DNA of 64,000 nucleotides. Source: Trinickia sp. Y13. Its GTDB lineage: Bacteria; Pseudomonadota; Gammaproteobacteria; Burkholderiales; Burkholderiaceae. How positions within the stretch are numbered: position 1 is the stretch's first letter; every line of letters starts with the position of its first letter. The notes beneath the pieces were generated by a model. That model did not search any database. It saw only the letters and a program-made list of their open reading frames with translations, and had not been told where the DNA came from. Shown piece by piece: positions 57,611-64,000 of this stretch. The stretch spans positions 1-64,000 of the forward strand of contig NZ_JAKWFK010000019.1 of assembly GCF_029522115.1 (NCBI RefSeq). Direction: 5' to 3'. The position numbers were made by a program, and so were the translations under genes.

Positions 57611-58103
57611 CGGTCCGTTCCAGTTCGTCCGGCGATGTGGATGCACGTCCAAAGCGGCGCGGTTAGCGCGCTAGTGTGCGATCGCATCGCATTGTCAGGC
57701 GGCGCTCGATGATCCGCGCACCGGCGCGGGCGGTTCATGAGGCGAGGCGTCGCGCGAAAGAGGCGAAAGCACGATGCATGCCGCTGCTGGAGAACCGAAT
57801 CCCGCGTCCGACGAACGAATTGCGTCGATGACCCCCAGTATGCGCGCCCGGGCCGGGGCTGGCATGCCGTTTTCGTCTGGGCGATCGCGTTTTCGATGCG
57901 GCGGTGACGCGCCGCATCGACTAGTCTTCAGGGCGAAGCGATCGATCCCGCCGTCCGCCTGATCGGGTGTAAATGTGACAGCTGGCAGCCCTTTTTTACA
58001 TCGATACGGGCCGGCCTCGATCGTGTGCGTCGTCTTACGCCAGGGTGCACGCCGTGTGCGACGGCAACCCCATGAAATCGCCGCCGGGTGAAATGGAGGA
58101 GTC
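57611..58103. other. Divergent regulatory region of the alpha-glucan operon
   Basis: This 493-bp spacer lies between glgE (minus) and the VOC gene (plus) and should hold the operon promoter. I find an 11-bp perfect inverted repeat at 57893-57920 and a T6 tract near 57992-57997, but no convincing -35/-10 pair for glgE. Open frames here look like chance. Confidence 0.45.
57893..57920. repeat. Perfect 11-bp inverted repeat upstream of glgE
   Basis: TCGATGCGGCG (57893-57903) and CGCCGCATCGA (57910-57920) pair perfectly across GTGACG. There is no T-run on either side. It lies about 285 bp before glgE and 184 bp before the VOC gene, so it may be an operator shared by both. Confidence 0.55.
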
Positions 58104-58604
58104 ATGCAAGACGCAGCCGCGCAAAAAATTACGCCGTTTCTATGGTTCGAGCGCGAGGCCGAACAAGCCGCCGCGTTTTATACCTCCGTCTTCGAACGTT
58201 CGAAGATCGTCGATGTCATGCATTACGGCGAGGCGGGGCCGGGCGAGCGCGGCAGTGTCATGAGCGTGACATTCGAAGCAGACGGCCAGACGTTCATCGC
58301 GTTGAACGGCGGCCCGAATCCGCACATGGCGTTTTCGCCCGCGGTGTCGTTCTTCATTCGTTGCCGGACGCAACACGAAGTGGATCGGCTTTGGGACAAG
58401 CTCGGCGAAGGCGGCGAACGGCTGCAATGCGGGTGGCTGCGCGACAAATTCGGCGTGACCTGGCAAGTGGTTCCGAGCGTGCTCGGCGACATGCTGCGCG
58501 ACGAGGATCGCGGGCGGGCGGCACGCGTCATGCGCTCGATGATGCAAATGTTCAAGCTCGACATCGCTCAGTTGCAGCGTGCATACGACGGCGATGCAGC
58601 CTGA
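58104..58604 (+). CDS. VOC-fold protein (PhnB/3-demethylubiquinone-methyltransferase-like domain)
   Basis: A 166-residue protein of the vicinal-oxygen-chelate superfamily, subgroup often annotated as 3-demethylubiquinone methyltransferase-like, without evidence of that activity. Family features are ITPFLWFEREAEQAAAFYTSVF, the GSVMSVTFEADGQTFIALNGGP strand pair, FIRCRTQHEVDRLWDKL, and CGWLRDKFGVTWQVVPSVL. The C-terminal helix with RVMRSMMQMFKLDIAQLQRAY is typical. The ribosome site GGAGGAG is perfect. Function unknown. Confidence 0.85.
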   Translation: MQDAAAQKITPFLWFEREAEQAAAFYTSVFERSKIVDVMHYGEAGPGERGSVMSVTFEADGQTFIALNGGPNPHMAFSPAVSFFIRCRTQHEVDRLWDKLGEGGERLQCGWLRDKFGVTWQVVPSVLGDMLRDEDRGRAARVMRSMMQMFKLDIAQLQRAYDGDAA

Positions 58605-58803
58605 CGCTATGAATTTGCGGATCGCGATTGTCTAAATGCTGCGACGCGGCTATATTCGCTGCCAGTGGGCGAGCGGGTACCGCCCGCGCATGGATCGCGG
58701 ACAACGAAAGACCGCCTGGCGAAGGCGGCGTTCAAGACCGGAGTCGGGGGGCGAACATTGCCGGCGTCTGCCGGTGTTGTCCTGGACAGATGCTGGAGCC
58801 CAC

Positions 58804-59373
58804 ATGACAGATGCCCGAATTCGCCGGCCACACGACGTACCCCGCGTGAAGCCGGCTTCGACCCGCCGAGAATTCTTGATGGGCGCTTGCGCTTCGGCGG
58901 CGGCGCTGGCTTTCTCCGCCACGATCGGGTTGCCCTTGGTTTCGCGGCGGGCGTTGGCTTTCACGCCGCCTGCGGGCGGCGGGCTCGATGCTTTCACGGC
59001 CCTTTCGCAGCAACTGACGGGGCGCGCGAAGCTCGATGCGTCGCTGGCCTCGCGTATTTACGACGCCCTTTCGAAGGCCGATAGCGCCTTCGTCTCCGAT
59101 GTCGCTGCACTCAATACCTGGCTCAAGACTCACGGCGGCGTGCCAAGCGATACCGTGACGGCCGCGCTCGCGAGCGAAGACGCGCGTTTGTCGAAGACGA
59201 TCGGGCACATCATGCGAGCCTGGTACCTCGGGCTCGTCGGCCAATTGCCGACGGTGCAGGTGCTCGCGTACGAACACGCATTGATGTTCGATCCCGTGAA
59301 CGACGTGCTCACCATCCCGTCATATTGCAGGGATGTGCCGTTCTATTGGACACACAAGCCCGCGTCCATCTGA
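58804..59373 (+). CDS. Small subunit of FAD-dependent sugar dehydrogenase (Tat substrate)
   Basis: A 189-residue protein with a Tat signal: STRREFLMG at residues 19-27 followed by a hydrophobic stretch to about 52. The mature part (FTALSQQLTGRAKLDASLASRIYDALSK, then MRAWYLGLVG and the end VPFYWTHKPASI) matches the gamma subunit of Burkholderia FAD-glucose dehydrogenase and related sorbitol dehydrogenases. That subunit is known to carry the cofactor-loaded alpha subunit through the Tat pathway. The ATG at 58804 has a GGAG site. It is followed 130 bp later by the GMC subunit. Confidence 0.88.
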   Translation: MTDARIRRPHDVPRVKPASTRREFLMGACASAAALAFSATIGLPLVSRRALAFTPPAGGGLDAFTALSQQLTGRAKLDASLASRIYDALSKADSAFVSDVAALNTWLKTHGGVPSDTVTAALASEDARLSKTIGHIMRAWYLGLVGQLPTVQVLAYEHALMFDPVNDVLTIPSYCRDVPFYWTHKPASI

Positions 59374-59503
59374 CCGACCCGGCCAAGGCGATGACGGCCG
59401 CGTGGGCTTGCGCATTGCTGGGTAGTCCCTGCATTAATTAGGTAGTGGTAGTCCCCGCATTCCGAAAGAACACAAGCAGAACAACGAATCAGGCGAAGCG
59501 CTT

Positions 59504-61105
59504 ATGGCAAACAACCCTTCCGCCGACGTCGTGGTGGTCGGCTCGGGCGTGGCAGGCAGTCTCGTCGCGCATCAGCTCGCTCTGGCGGGCGCCTCGGTCA
59601 TCCTTCTGGAGGCCGGGCCGCGCATCCCGCGCTGGCAGATCGTCGAAAACTTCCGCAATTCCCCGGCCAAAGCCGACTTCGCGACGCCGTATCCATCGAT
59701 GCCCTACGCGCCGCATCCGGAGTACGCGCCGGAAAACGGCTATTTGATTCAAAAGGGCGATTACCCGTACAACTCGCAGTATCTTCGGTTGGTCGGCGGC
59801 ACCACCTGGCACTGGGCGGCTGCCGCATGGCGCTTGCTGCCGTCGGACTTCAAGCTGAAGACGACCTACGGCGTCGGTCGCGATTGGCCGTTCCCGTACG
59901 AAACGCTGGAGCCTTGGTATTACGCAGCCGAAGTGGAGCTGGGCGTATCGGGACCGGACACCTCGATCGATCTGGGCTCGCCGCGCTCGAAGTCCTATCC
60001 GATGGCTCAGCTTCCGCTCTCGTACATGGACGCGCGCTTCAGCGACGTGTTGAACGCGAACGGATTCAAGGTCGTGCCCGAGCCCGTCGCGCGCAACAGC
60101 CGCCCTTACGACGATCGACCCACGTGCTGCGGCAACAATAACTGCATGCCGATCTGCCCCATTGCCGCGATGTACAACGGCATCGCGCATGCGGAGAAGG
60201 CAGAGAAGGCCGGGGCGAAGTTGATCCCGGAAGCGGTCGTCTACCGCATCGAAGCGGACGACAAGGACCTCATTTCGGCCGTGCATTACAAGAACCCGTC
60301 GGGCGGCACCACGCGCGTGACGGGCAAGCTCTTCGTGCTCGCGGCCAATGGCATCGAAACGCCGAAGCTCATGTTGATGTCCACGTCGGGGAAGTTCGCC
60401 CACGGCATCGGCAATAGCTCCGATCAAGTCGGCCGCAATCTGATGGACCATCCGGGCACCGGCGTGAGTTTCCTCGCGAACGAAGCGCTATGGCCGGGGC
60501 GCGGGCCGATGGAAATGACGTCCGTCGTCAATTTCCGCGATGGGGCGTTCCGCTCCGACTATGCGTCGAAGAAGCTGCATCTTTCCAATGGCGTGCCGAC
60601 GATGTCGATTACCGCGGCCTTGCTCGAAAAAGGCCTCACGGGCGCGGAGCTCGACCGGCAGATCCGCGATCGCGCGGCGCGCACATTGACGATCAACAGC
60701 TTCCACGAGCACCTGCCCGAACGGCAGAACCGCATCGTGCCGTCGTCCGATCACAAGGACGCGCTCGGCATCCCGCAGCCCGAGATCTATTACTCGATCA
60801 ACGACTATGTGAAGAAGAGCGCGGCCAATACGCATGAGCTCTACGCGCAGATCGCGAGTTTGTTCGGCGGCACGGAGGTGACGTTCGACGATCGTTTCGC
60901 GCCGAACAACCACATCATGGGCACGACGATCATGGGCGCCGATCCGAGCGATTCGGTGGTCGACGCCGACTGCCGGACGCACGATCACCCGAACTTGTTC
61001 CTGGCGACGAGCGGCGTGATGCCCACGGCCGCCGCGGTCAACTGCACGCTGACGATCGCAGCGCTGGCGCTGCGGCTTGCCGAGAAGCTCAAGCATGAGC
61101 TCTGA
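59504..61105 (+). CDS. GMC-family FAD sugar dehydrogenase catalytic subunit
   Basis: A 533-residue flavoprotein without its own signal peptide. The FAD motif GSGVAGS is at residues 13-19 and GGTTWHWA near 99. A cysteine cluster C208, C209, C214 and C218 (TCCGNNNCMPICP) matches the spacing of the 3Fe-4S ligands known in Burkholderia cepacia glucose dehydrogenase. The catalytic His is in NNHIMGTTIMG and the Asn in AAVNCTLTIAALAL near the end. It would oxidise a sugar or polyol in the periplasm and pass electrons to the cytochrome encoded next. The substrate (glucose, sorbitol, gluconate) cannot be fixed. Confidence 0.92.
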   Translation: MANNPSADVVVVGSGVAGSLVAHQLALAGASVILLEAGPRIPRWQIVENFRNSPAKADFATPYPSMPYAPHPEYAPENGYLIQKGDYPYNSQYLRLVGGTTWHWAAAAWRLLPSDFKLKTTYGVGRDWPFPYETLEPWYYAAEVELGVSGPDTSIDLGSPRSKSYPMAQLPLSYMDARFSDVLNANGFKVVPEPVARNSRPYDDRPTCCGNNNCMPICPIAAMYNGIAHAEKAEKAGAKLIPEAVVYRIEADDKDLISAVHYKNPSGGTTRVTGKLFVLAANGIETPKLMLMSTSGKFAHGIGNSSDQVGRNLMDHPGTGVSFLANEALWPGRGPMEMTSVVNFRDGAFRSDYASKKLHLSNGVPTMSITAALLEKGLTGAELDRQIRDRAARTLTINSFHEHLPERQNRIVPSSDHKDALGIPQPEIYYSINDYVKKSAANTHELYAQIASLFGGTEVTFDDRFAPNNHIMGTTIMGADPSDSVVDADCRTHDHPNLFLATSGVMPTAAAVNCTLTIAALALRLAEKLKHEL

Positions 61106-61120
61106 TTGCGCGACGACTCG

Positions 61121-62794
61121 ATGAGACTCCCGATGACGAATCAGCGACTCAGTTCCCGTGCGACCCCCGAGCACCATCGCGCGATGCGTCCCGGTGTGCG
61201 CAGGCGTCCGCTGCGCATCGCCGGCTTCGCGGCCGCGTTCTCGGTGTTCGCCTTGTATCTTGCCTGGCATGCGTCGAGCGAGAACGACATCTCGCCGGGC
61301 GATGAAGTGCCGCTTTCCGTGGCTCGGGCGCAAGGCGCGAGCGAAGTGGCCGTAGCCGCGGCGAGCGGCGCCCATGCGCGCAGTGCAGGTTCGGCTTCGG
61401 CGTCGAACGCCTCGGCGGGCTCGGGCGCCTCGGCATCGACGAGCCAGGCCGCATCGGCGGCGGGCATGTCGTCGATGACGAACGCGGCGTCGTTGGCCAA
61501 TGGCGCGTCCGGCGGTGCGCCGGCGACGTCGTCCGTTGCCGGCGCGGCGGGACCCTCGGGCGGTTCGGACGCTGCGGCAGCGGGGGCCGCGGCCGACGGC
61601 TCCGCGGACGATCTCGTCAAGCGTGGCGAATACCTTGCGCGGGCTGGCGATTGCGTGGCTTGCCATACCGCCGACAAGAGCCGTCCTTTCGCCGGGGGGC
61701 TGCCGATCGGCACGCCGTTCGGCACGCTTTACACGCCGAACATCACACCCGACCCGGACACCGGCATCGGCCGCTGGACCGATGCGCAGTTCTTGCGGGC
61801 GATGCAGGAGGGCGTCGGCAAGGCAGGCGAGCATCTGTATCCCGCCTTCCCCTACACCGAGTACACGCGGGTAGCCGAGCGCGACCTGCTGGCGATTCGC
61901 GCCTATTTGAATTCGCTGACGCCGATCCGCTATACGCCTCCCCGCAACGAGCTGAGTTTTCCCTTCAACCAGCGGTGGTTGATGTTCTTCTGGAAGATGT
62001 TCAATTTCCACGAGGGCCGGTTCGTCCCCGACCCGAAGCAGAGTCCGCAGTGGAATCGCGGCGCTTATCTCGTCGAAGGTTTGGCGCACTGCGAGGAGTG
62101 CCATACGCCGCGCAACTTCATGCAGGGGCTCAAATCGAGCGATCGCTTCTCGGGAGCGGTGCAGGCGGGGTGGCGGGCGTTCAATATCACGCCGGACAAG
62201 GCGGGCGGCATCGGCAATTGGAGCGACGAGGACATCCAACACTACCTGGCGACGGGCGTGGCTGCAGGGCGGGCGAACGCGGCCGGACCCATGGCGGACG
62301 TCGTTGCGGACAGCACGCAATATCTGACGAGCGACGATTTGCATTCGATCGGCGTTTACTTGCGATCGTTGCCGCCGGTGTCGGGCGGACAAACGCGCGC
62401 GCGCGACCAATGGGGCCAGCCTGCGGATGACGTGAAGCGCTTGCGCGGCGCGCAGATCAAGGGCGTGGATGGCGCGCAGTTGTTTGTCGCCAATTGCGCG
62501 AGTTGCCACAACTGGACGGGGCAGGGCATCGGCGGCACGGCGCCGCTCGCGTATCCGTCGCTGATTCATAACAGCGCGGTCGGTTCGCCCGATGCCGATA
62601 ACTTGGCGATGGTCATTTTGCACGGGGTGAATCGCCAGACGAAGGAGGCCGCCGTCATGATGCCGGGCTTCGGCGACGAACTGAACGACGAGCAAATCGC
62701 CGCCCTCGCGAACTACGTGACGCAACATTTCGGCAATCCCAAAGCGACGGTGACTGCGCAGGACATCGCGACGCTGCGCAAGCGTCAGCAGTAG
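61121..62794 (+). CDS. Three-haem cytochrome c subunit of the sugar dehydrogenase
   Basis: A 557-residue membrane-anchored cytochrome. One hydrophobic segment near 34-50 anchors or exports it. It is followed by about 100 residues rich in Ala, Ser and Gly, then three haem-binding motifs: CVACH at about 178, CEECH at about 324 and CASCH at about 459, each in its own domain. This is the haem number of the cytochrome subunit of FAD-glucose and alcohol dehydrogenases, which pass electrons to quinone. The start is uncertain: TTG at 61106, ATG at 61121 or ATG at 61133. The long low-complexity linker is unusual for the family. Confidence 0.88.
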   Translation: MRLPMTNQRLSSRATPEHHRAMRPGVRRRPLRIAGFAAAFSVFALYLAWHASSENDISPGDEVPLSVARAQGASEVAVAAASGAHARSAGSASASNASAGSGASASTSQAASAAGMSSMTNAASLANGASGGAPATSSVAGAAGPSGGSDAAAAGAAADGSADDLVKRGEYLARAGDCVACHTADKSRPFAGGLPIGTPFGTLYTPNITPDPDTGIGRWTDAQFLRAMQEGVGKAGEHLYPAFPYTEYTRVAERDLLAIRAYLNSLTPIRYTPPRNELSFPFNQRWLMFFWKMFNFHEGRFVPDPKQSPQWNRGAYLVEGLAHCEECHTPRNFMQGLKSSDRFSGAVQAGWRAFNITPDKAGGIGNWSDEDIQHYLATGVAAGRANAAGPMADVVADSTQYLTSDDLHSIGVYLRSLPPVSGGQTRARDQWGQPADDVKRLRGAQIKGVDGAQLFVANCASCHNWTGQGIGGTAPLAYPSLIHNSAVGSPDADNLAMVILHGVNRQTKEAAVMMPGFGDELNDEQIAALANYVTQHFGNPKATVTAQDIATLRKRQQ

Positions 62795-62947
62795 CAATAG
62801 CAGCAGCGGCCGACCGCCGAGGCGCCGAAGGACCGAAGCGCCAAAAAACCCGACGCCATCGGCCTCTCCATGCTCCCGGCGACGCGCGCACGGCGCGTCG
62901 CCGCACGTCTTTGCGGATTGATCGGTTGTCCCTGTCCGAGCCGAACT

Positions 62948-63703
62948 ATGATTGCGCCTATGGACACGAGACCCGAGGCTTATCCCATCGTCTGCCGGCA
63001 TGCCGCGAACGGCGTCGGTCGCGACTTCGTCGTCGGCGATCTGCACGGTTGCGTCGATGCGCTGAGATATCTGCTGCGCGAAATCGTATTCGATCCCGCG
63101 TGCGATCGATTGTTTTCGGTCGGCGATCTGATCGATCGCGGCAGCCAATCGGAGGAAGCGCTGGCGCTGCTCGACAAAGCTTGGTTCTTTCCGGTGCTCG
63201 GCAATCACGAGGAAGCGCTCTGTCTCGTCGCGGAGGGTGTGATGCGGCAAGCGGCCTGGAATGCGCTCGGCGGGCAATGGGGGCAGTCGTTGCCCGATCG
63301 CGTTCTCGTGGCCTATGCGCGACGTTTGCGAACGTTGCCGCTCGTTCGCGTCGTCGGCAGTGGCTCGCGGCGTTTCAACGTCTTGCACGCGGAGTTTTTC
63401 GGCGATGACGCCATGCTCGATGCAGGCGATTTCAACGAAGGCATGCGTCAGCAAATCCTCTGGGGGCGCGAACTTGCGCTTGGCCGCGGTGTCGCGGGCC
63501 AGCAAGCCGGACTCTCGCCTACTTACTGCGGTCACACGCCGATGCGGGAGGTCGGCCGTATCGGCGCGCAGATTTTCATCGATACGGGTGCGTTCGCGGC
63601 GACGGGCAAGCTGACCGTGACCGAAGCGCTCACCGCCCGTGCGTGGTCGGTTTCGGTGGAGCAGGCGTTGCTCGAAGGCGCCGCGCAAATGTCGTTGCCG
63701 TAG
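62948..63703 (+). CDS. PP2A/lambda-type metallophosphoesterase
   Basis: A serine/threonine protein phosphatase-like enzyme of about 251 residues. The metal motifs are VVGDLHGC (GDxHG), SVGDLIDRGSQSEEAL (GDxxDRG), VLGNHEEAL (GNHE) and YCGHTPM (GHTP), in the order found in PrpA and lambda phosphatase. It probably removes phosphate from proteins or small molecules in the cytoplasm. The start is uncertain between 62948 and 62960; an upstream frame begins at 62870. No neighbour shows its target. Confidence 0.87.
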   Translation: MIAPMDTRPEAYPIVCRHAANGVGRDFVVGDLHGCVDALRYLLREIVFDPACDRLFSVGDLIDRGSQSEEALALLDKAWFFPVLGNHEEALCLVAEGVMRQAAWNALGGQWGQSLPDRVLVAYARRLRTLPLVRVVGSGSRRFNVLHAEFFGDDAMLDAGDFNEGMRQQILWGRELALGRGVAGQQAGLSPTYCGHTPMREVGRIGAQIFIDTGAFAATGKLTVTEALTARAWSVSVEQALLEGAAQMSLP

Positions 63704-63743
63704 GCCGCCGCGCGCGGCCAAGGCATTGCCCTCGCGCCGCGCC

Positions 63744-64000
63744 TCAACCGATTTGATTCAATTCGAACACGCTGTCGATCGCGCTGCCGTTCCAGTTGTA
63801 CTCCAAGTAGGCCGCGTGGCGGCAATCGCGCAGCAATGTCGTCTTGAACGCGGCCAGGCACTCGCCGGAGGCATCGCGCACAGAAGGATAGACAATGCCC
63901 GCCGCGCCGGCCTCCCGCAGCCGCCGCCCGAGCGCTTGGCCGGCGGAATAATCGGTGCGCGAGAGCACCGCGGCGTCGAGCGCGGGGTCGTGCCGCAGAT
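63744..64000 (-). CDS. RES-domain protein, C-terminal part (cut by window end)
   Basis: The visible 85 codons end at a stop at 63744 and run off the right edge. They read LSRTDYSAGQALGRRLREAG, then AGIVYPSVRDASGECLAAF and a final YLEYNWNGSAID. This is the C-terminal half of a RES domain, with the DYS and GIVYPSVR...GEC signatures. RES proteins are NAD-degrading toxins of Xre/MbcA-type toxin-antitoxin pairs. Any antitoxin gene would lie upstream, beyond 64000. The catalytic N-terminal Arg/Tyr residues cannot be seen. Confidence 0.8.
   Translation of the reverse strand, partial: LRHDPALDAAVLSRTDYSAGQALGRRLREAGAAGIVYPSVRDASGECLAAFKTTLLRDCRHAAYLEYNWNGSAIDSVFELNQIG

Noticed and set aside
57695-58105. 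Open frame of 136 codons on the minus strand upstream of glgE
   Set aside because: No motif, Arg/Pro/Ser-rich composition, and it fills the expected promoter region.
60488-63721. Open frame of 1077 codons on the minus strand opposite the dehydrogenase and phosphatase genes
   Set aside because: The plus strand carries three clear genes with catalytic and haem motifs; the minus frame is low-complexity Arg/His-rich.
1-64000. tRNA, rRNA, riboswitch or insertion sequence
   Set aside because: I looked along both strands and found no cloverleaf with a recognisable anticodon arm, no rRNA signature and no transposase motif. A covariance-model scan would be needed to exclude small RNAs.

Overview
The window looks like a stretch of a chromosome from Burkholderia sensu lato (Burkholderia, Paraburkholderia or Trinickia type). 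This rests on the high GC content, the gene orders mdh/gntR/sdhCDAB/sdhE/gltA and leuC/leuD/leuB/asd/fimV/truA/trpF/trpB/methyltransferase/trpA/accD/folC/dedD-like/cvpA/purF/metZ, and protein sequences that read like that group. Species cannot be fixed without a search. I see no rRNA, tRNA, CRISPR array or intact insertion sequence.

Layout. (1) 1-8570 is the TCA-cycle block. On the minus strand are a prpB fragment, a CitE-like lyase and mdh. Divergent from mdh, on the plus strand, are a GntR/UTRA regulator, sdhCDAB, sdhE and gltA, closed by a strong terminator. A perfect 20-bp palindrome sits between mdh and gntR next to a good mdh promoter. (2) 8.7-16.9 kb looks like an accessory insert between two conserved blocks. 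It holds a HicA-like/HTH gene pair with an almost leaderless promoter, a GNAT acetyltransferase, an FCD-type GntR regulator overlapping a DAACS transporter, a decayed cobalamin-type methyltransferase, a long perfect inverted repeat, a ribitol-2-dehydrogenase-like SDR and a membrane GGDEF-EAL protein. (3) 17.1-36.0 kb is the biosynthetic block: leucine (leuCDB with an entericidin gene inside), aspartate semialdehyde (asd), fimV, truA, tryptophan (trpF, trpB, trpA with an orphan adenine methyltransferase inside), accD, folC, a SPOR protein, cvpA, purF and metZ.

(4) 36.2-39.2 kb holds an unrecognised protein with a possible His/Cys protease dyad, an AraC regulator, an FKBP isomerase and a HisKA protein whose ATPase half is degenerate. 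(5) 39.1-57.6 kb is one tightly packed minus-strand operon for alpha-glucan and trehalose metabolism: glgE, treS-maltokinase, glgB, glgX, treZ, malQ, treY. TreS plus its fused maltokinase domain would convert trehalose to maltose 1-phosphate, GlgE would polymerise it, GlgB branch it, GlgX and MalQ remodel it, and TreY/TreZ release trehalose again. No glgC or glgA lies in the window. The GlgE protein carries an extra N-terminal amylase-like half that appears to have lost its catalytic acid.

(6) 58.1-64.0 kb holds a VOC-fold protein, a three-subunit membrane FAD sugar dehydrogenase (Tat small subunit, GMC subunit with a 3Fe-4S-type cysteine pattern, three-haem cytochrome c), a PP2A-like phosphatase, and at the right edge a RES-domain gene cut by the window end.
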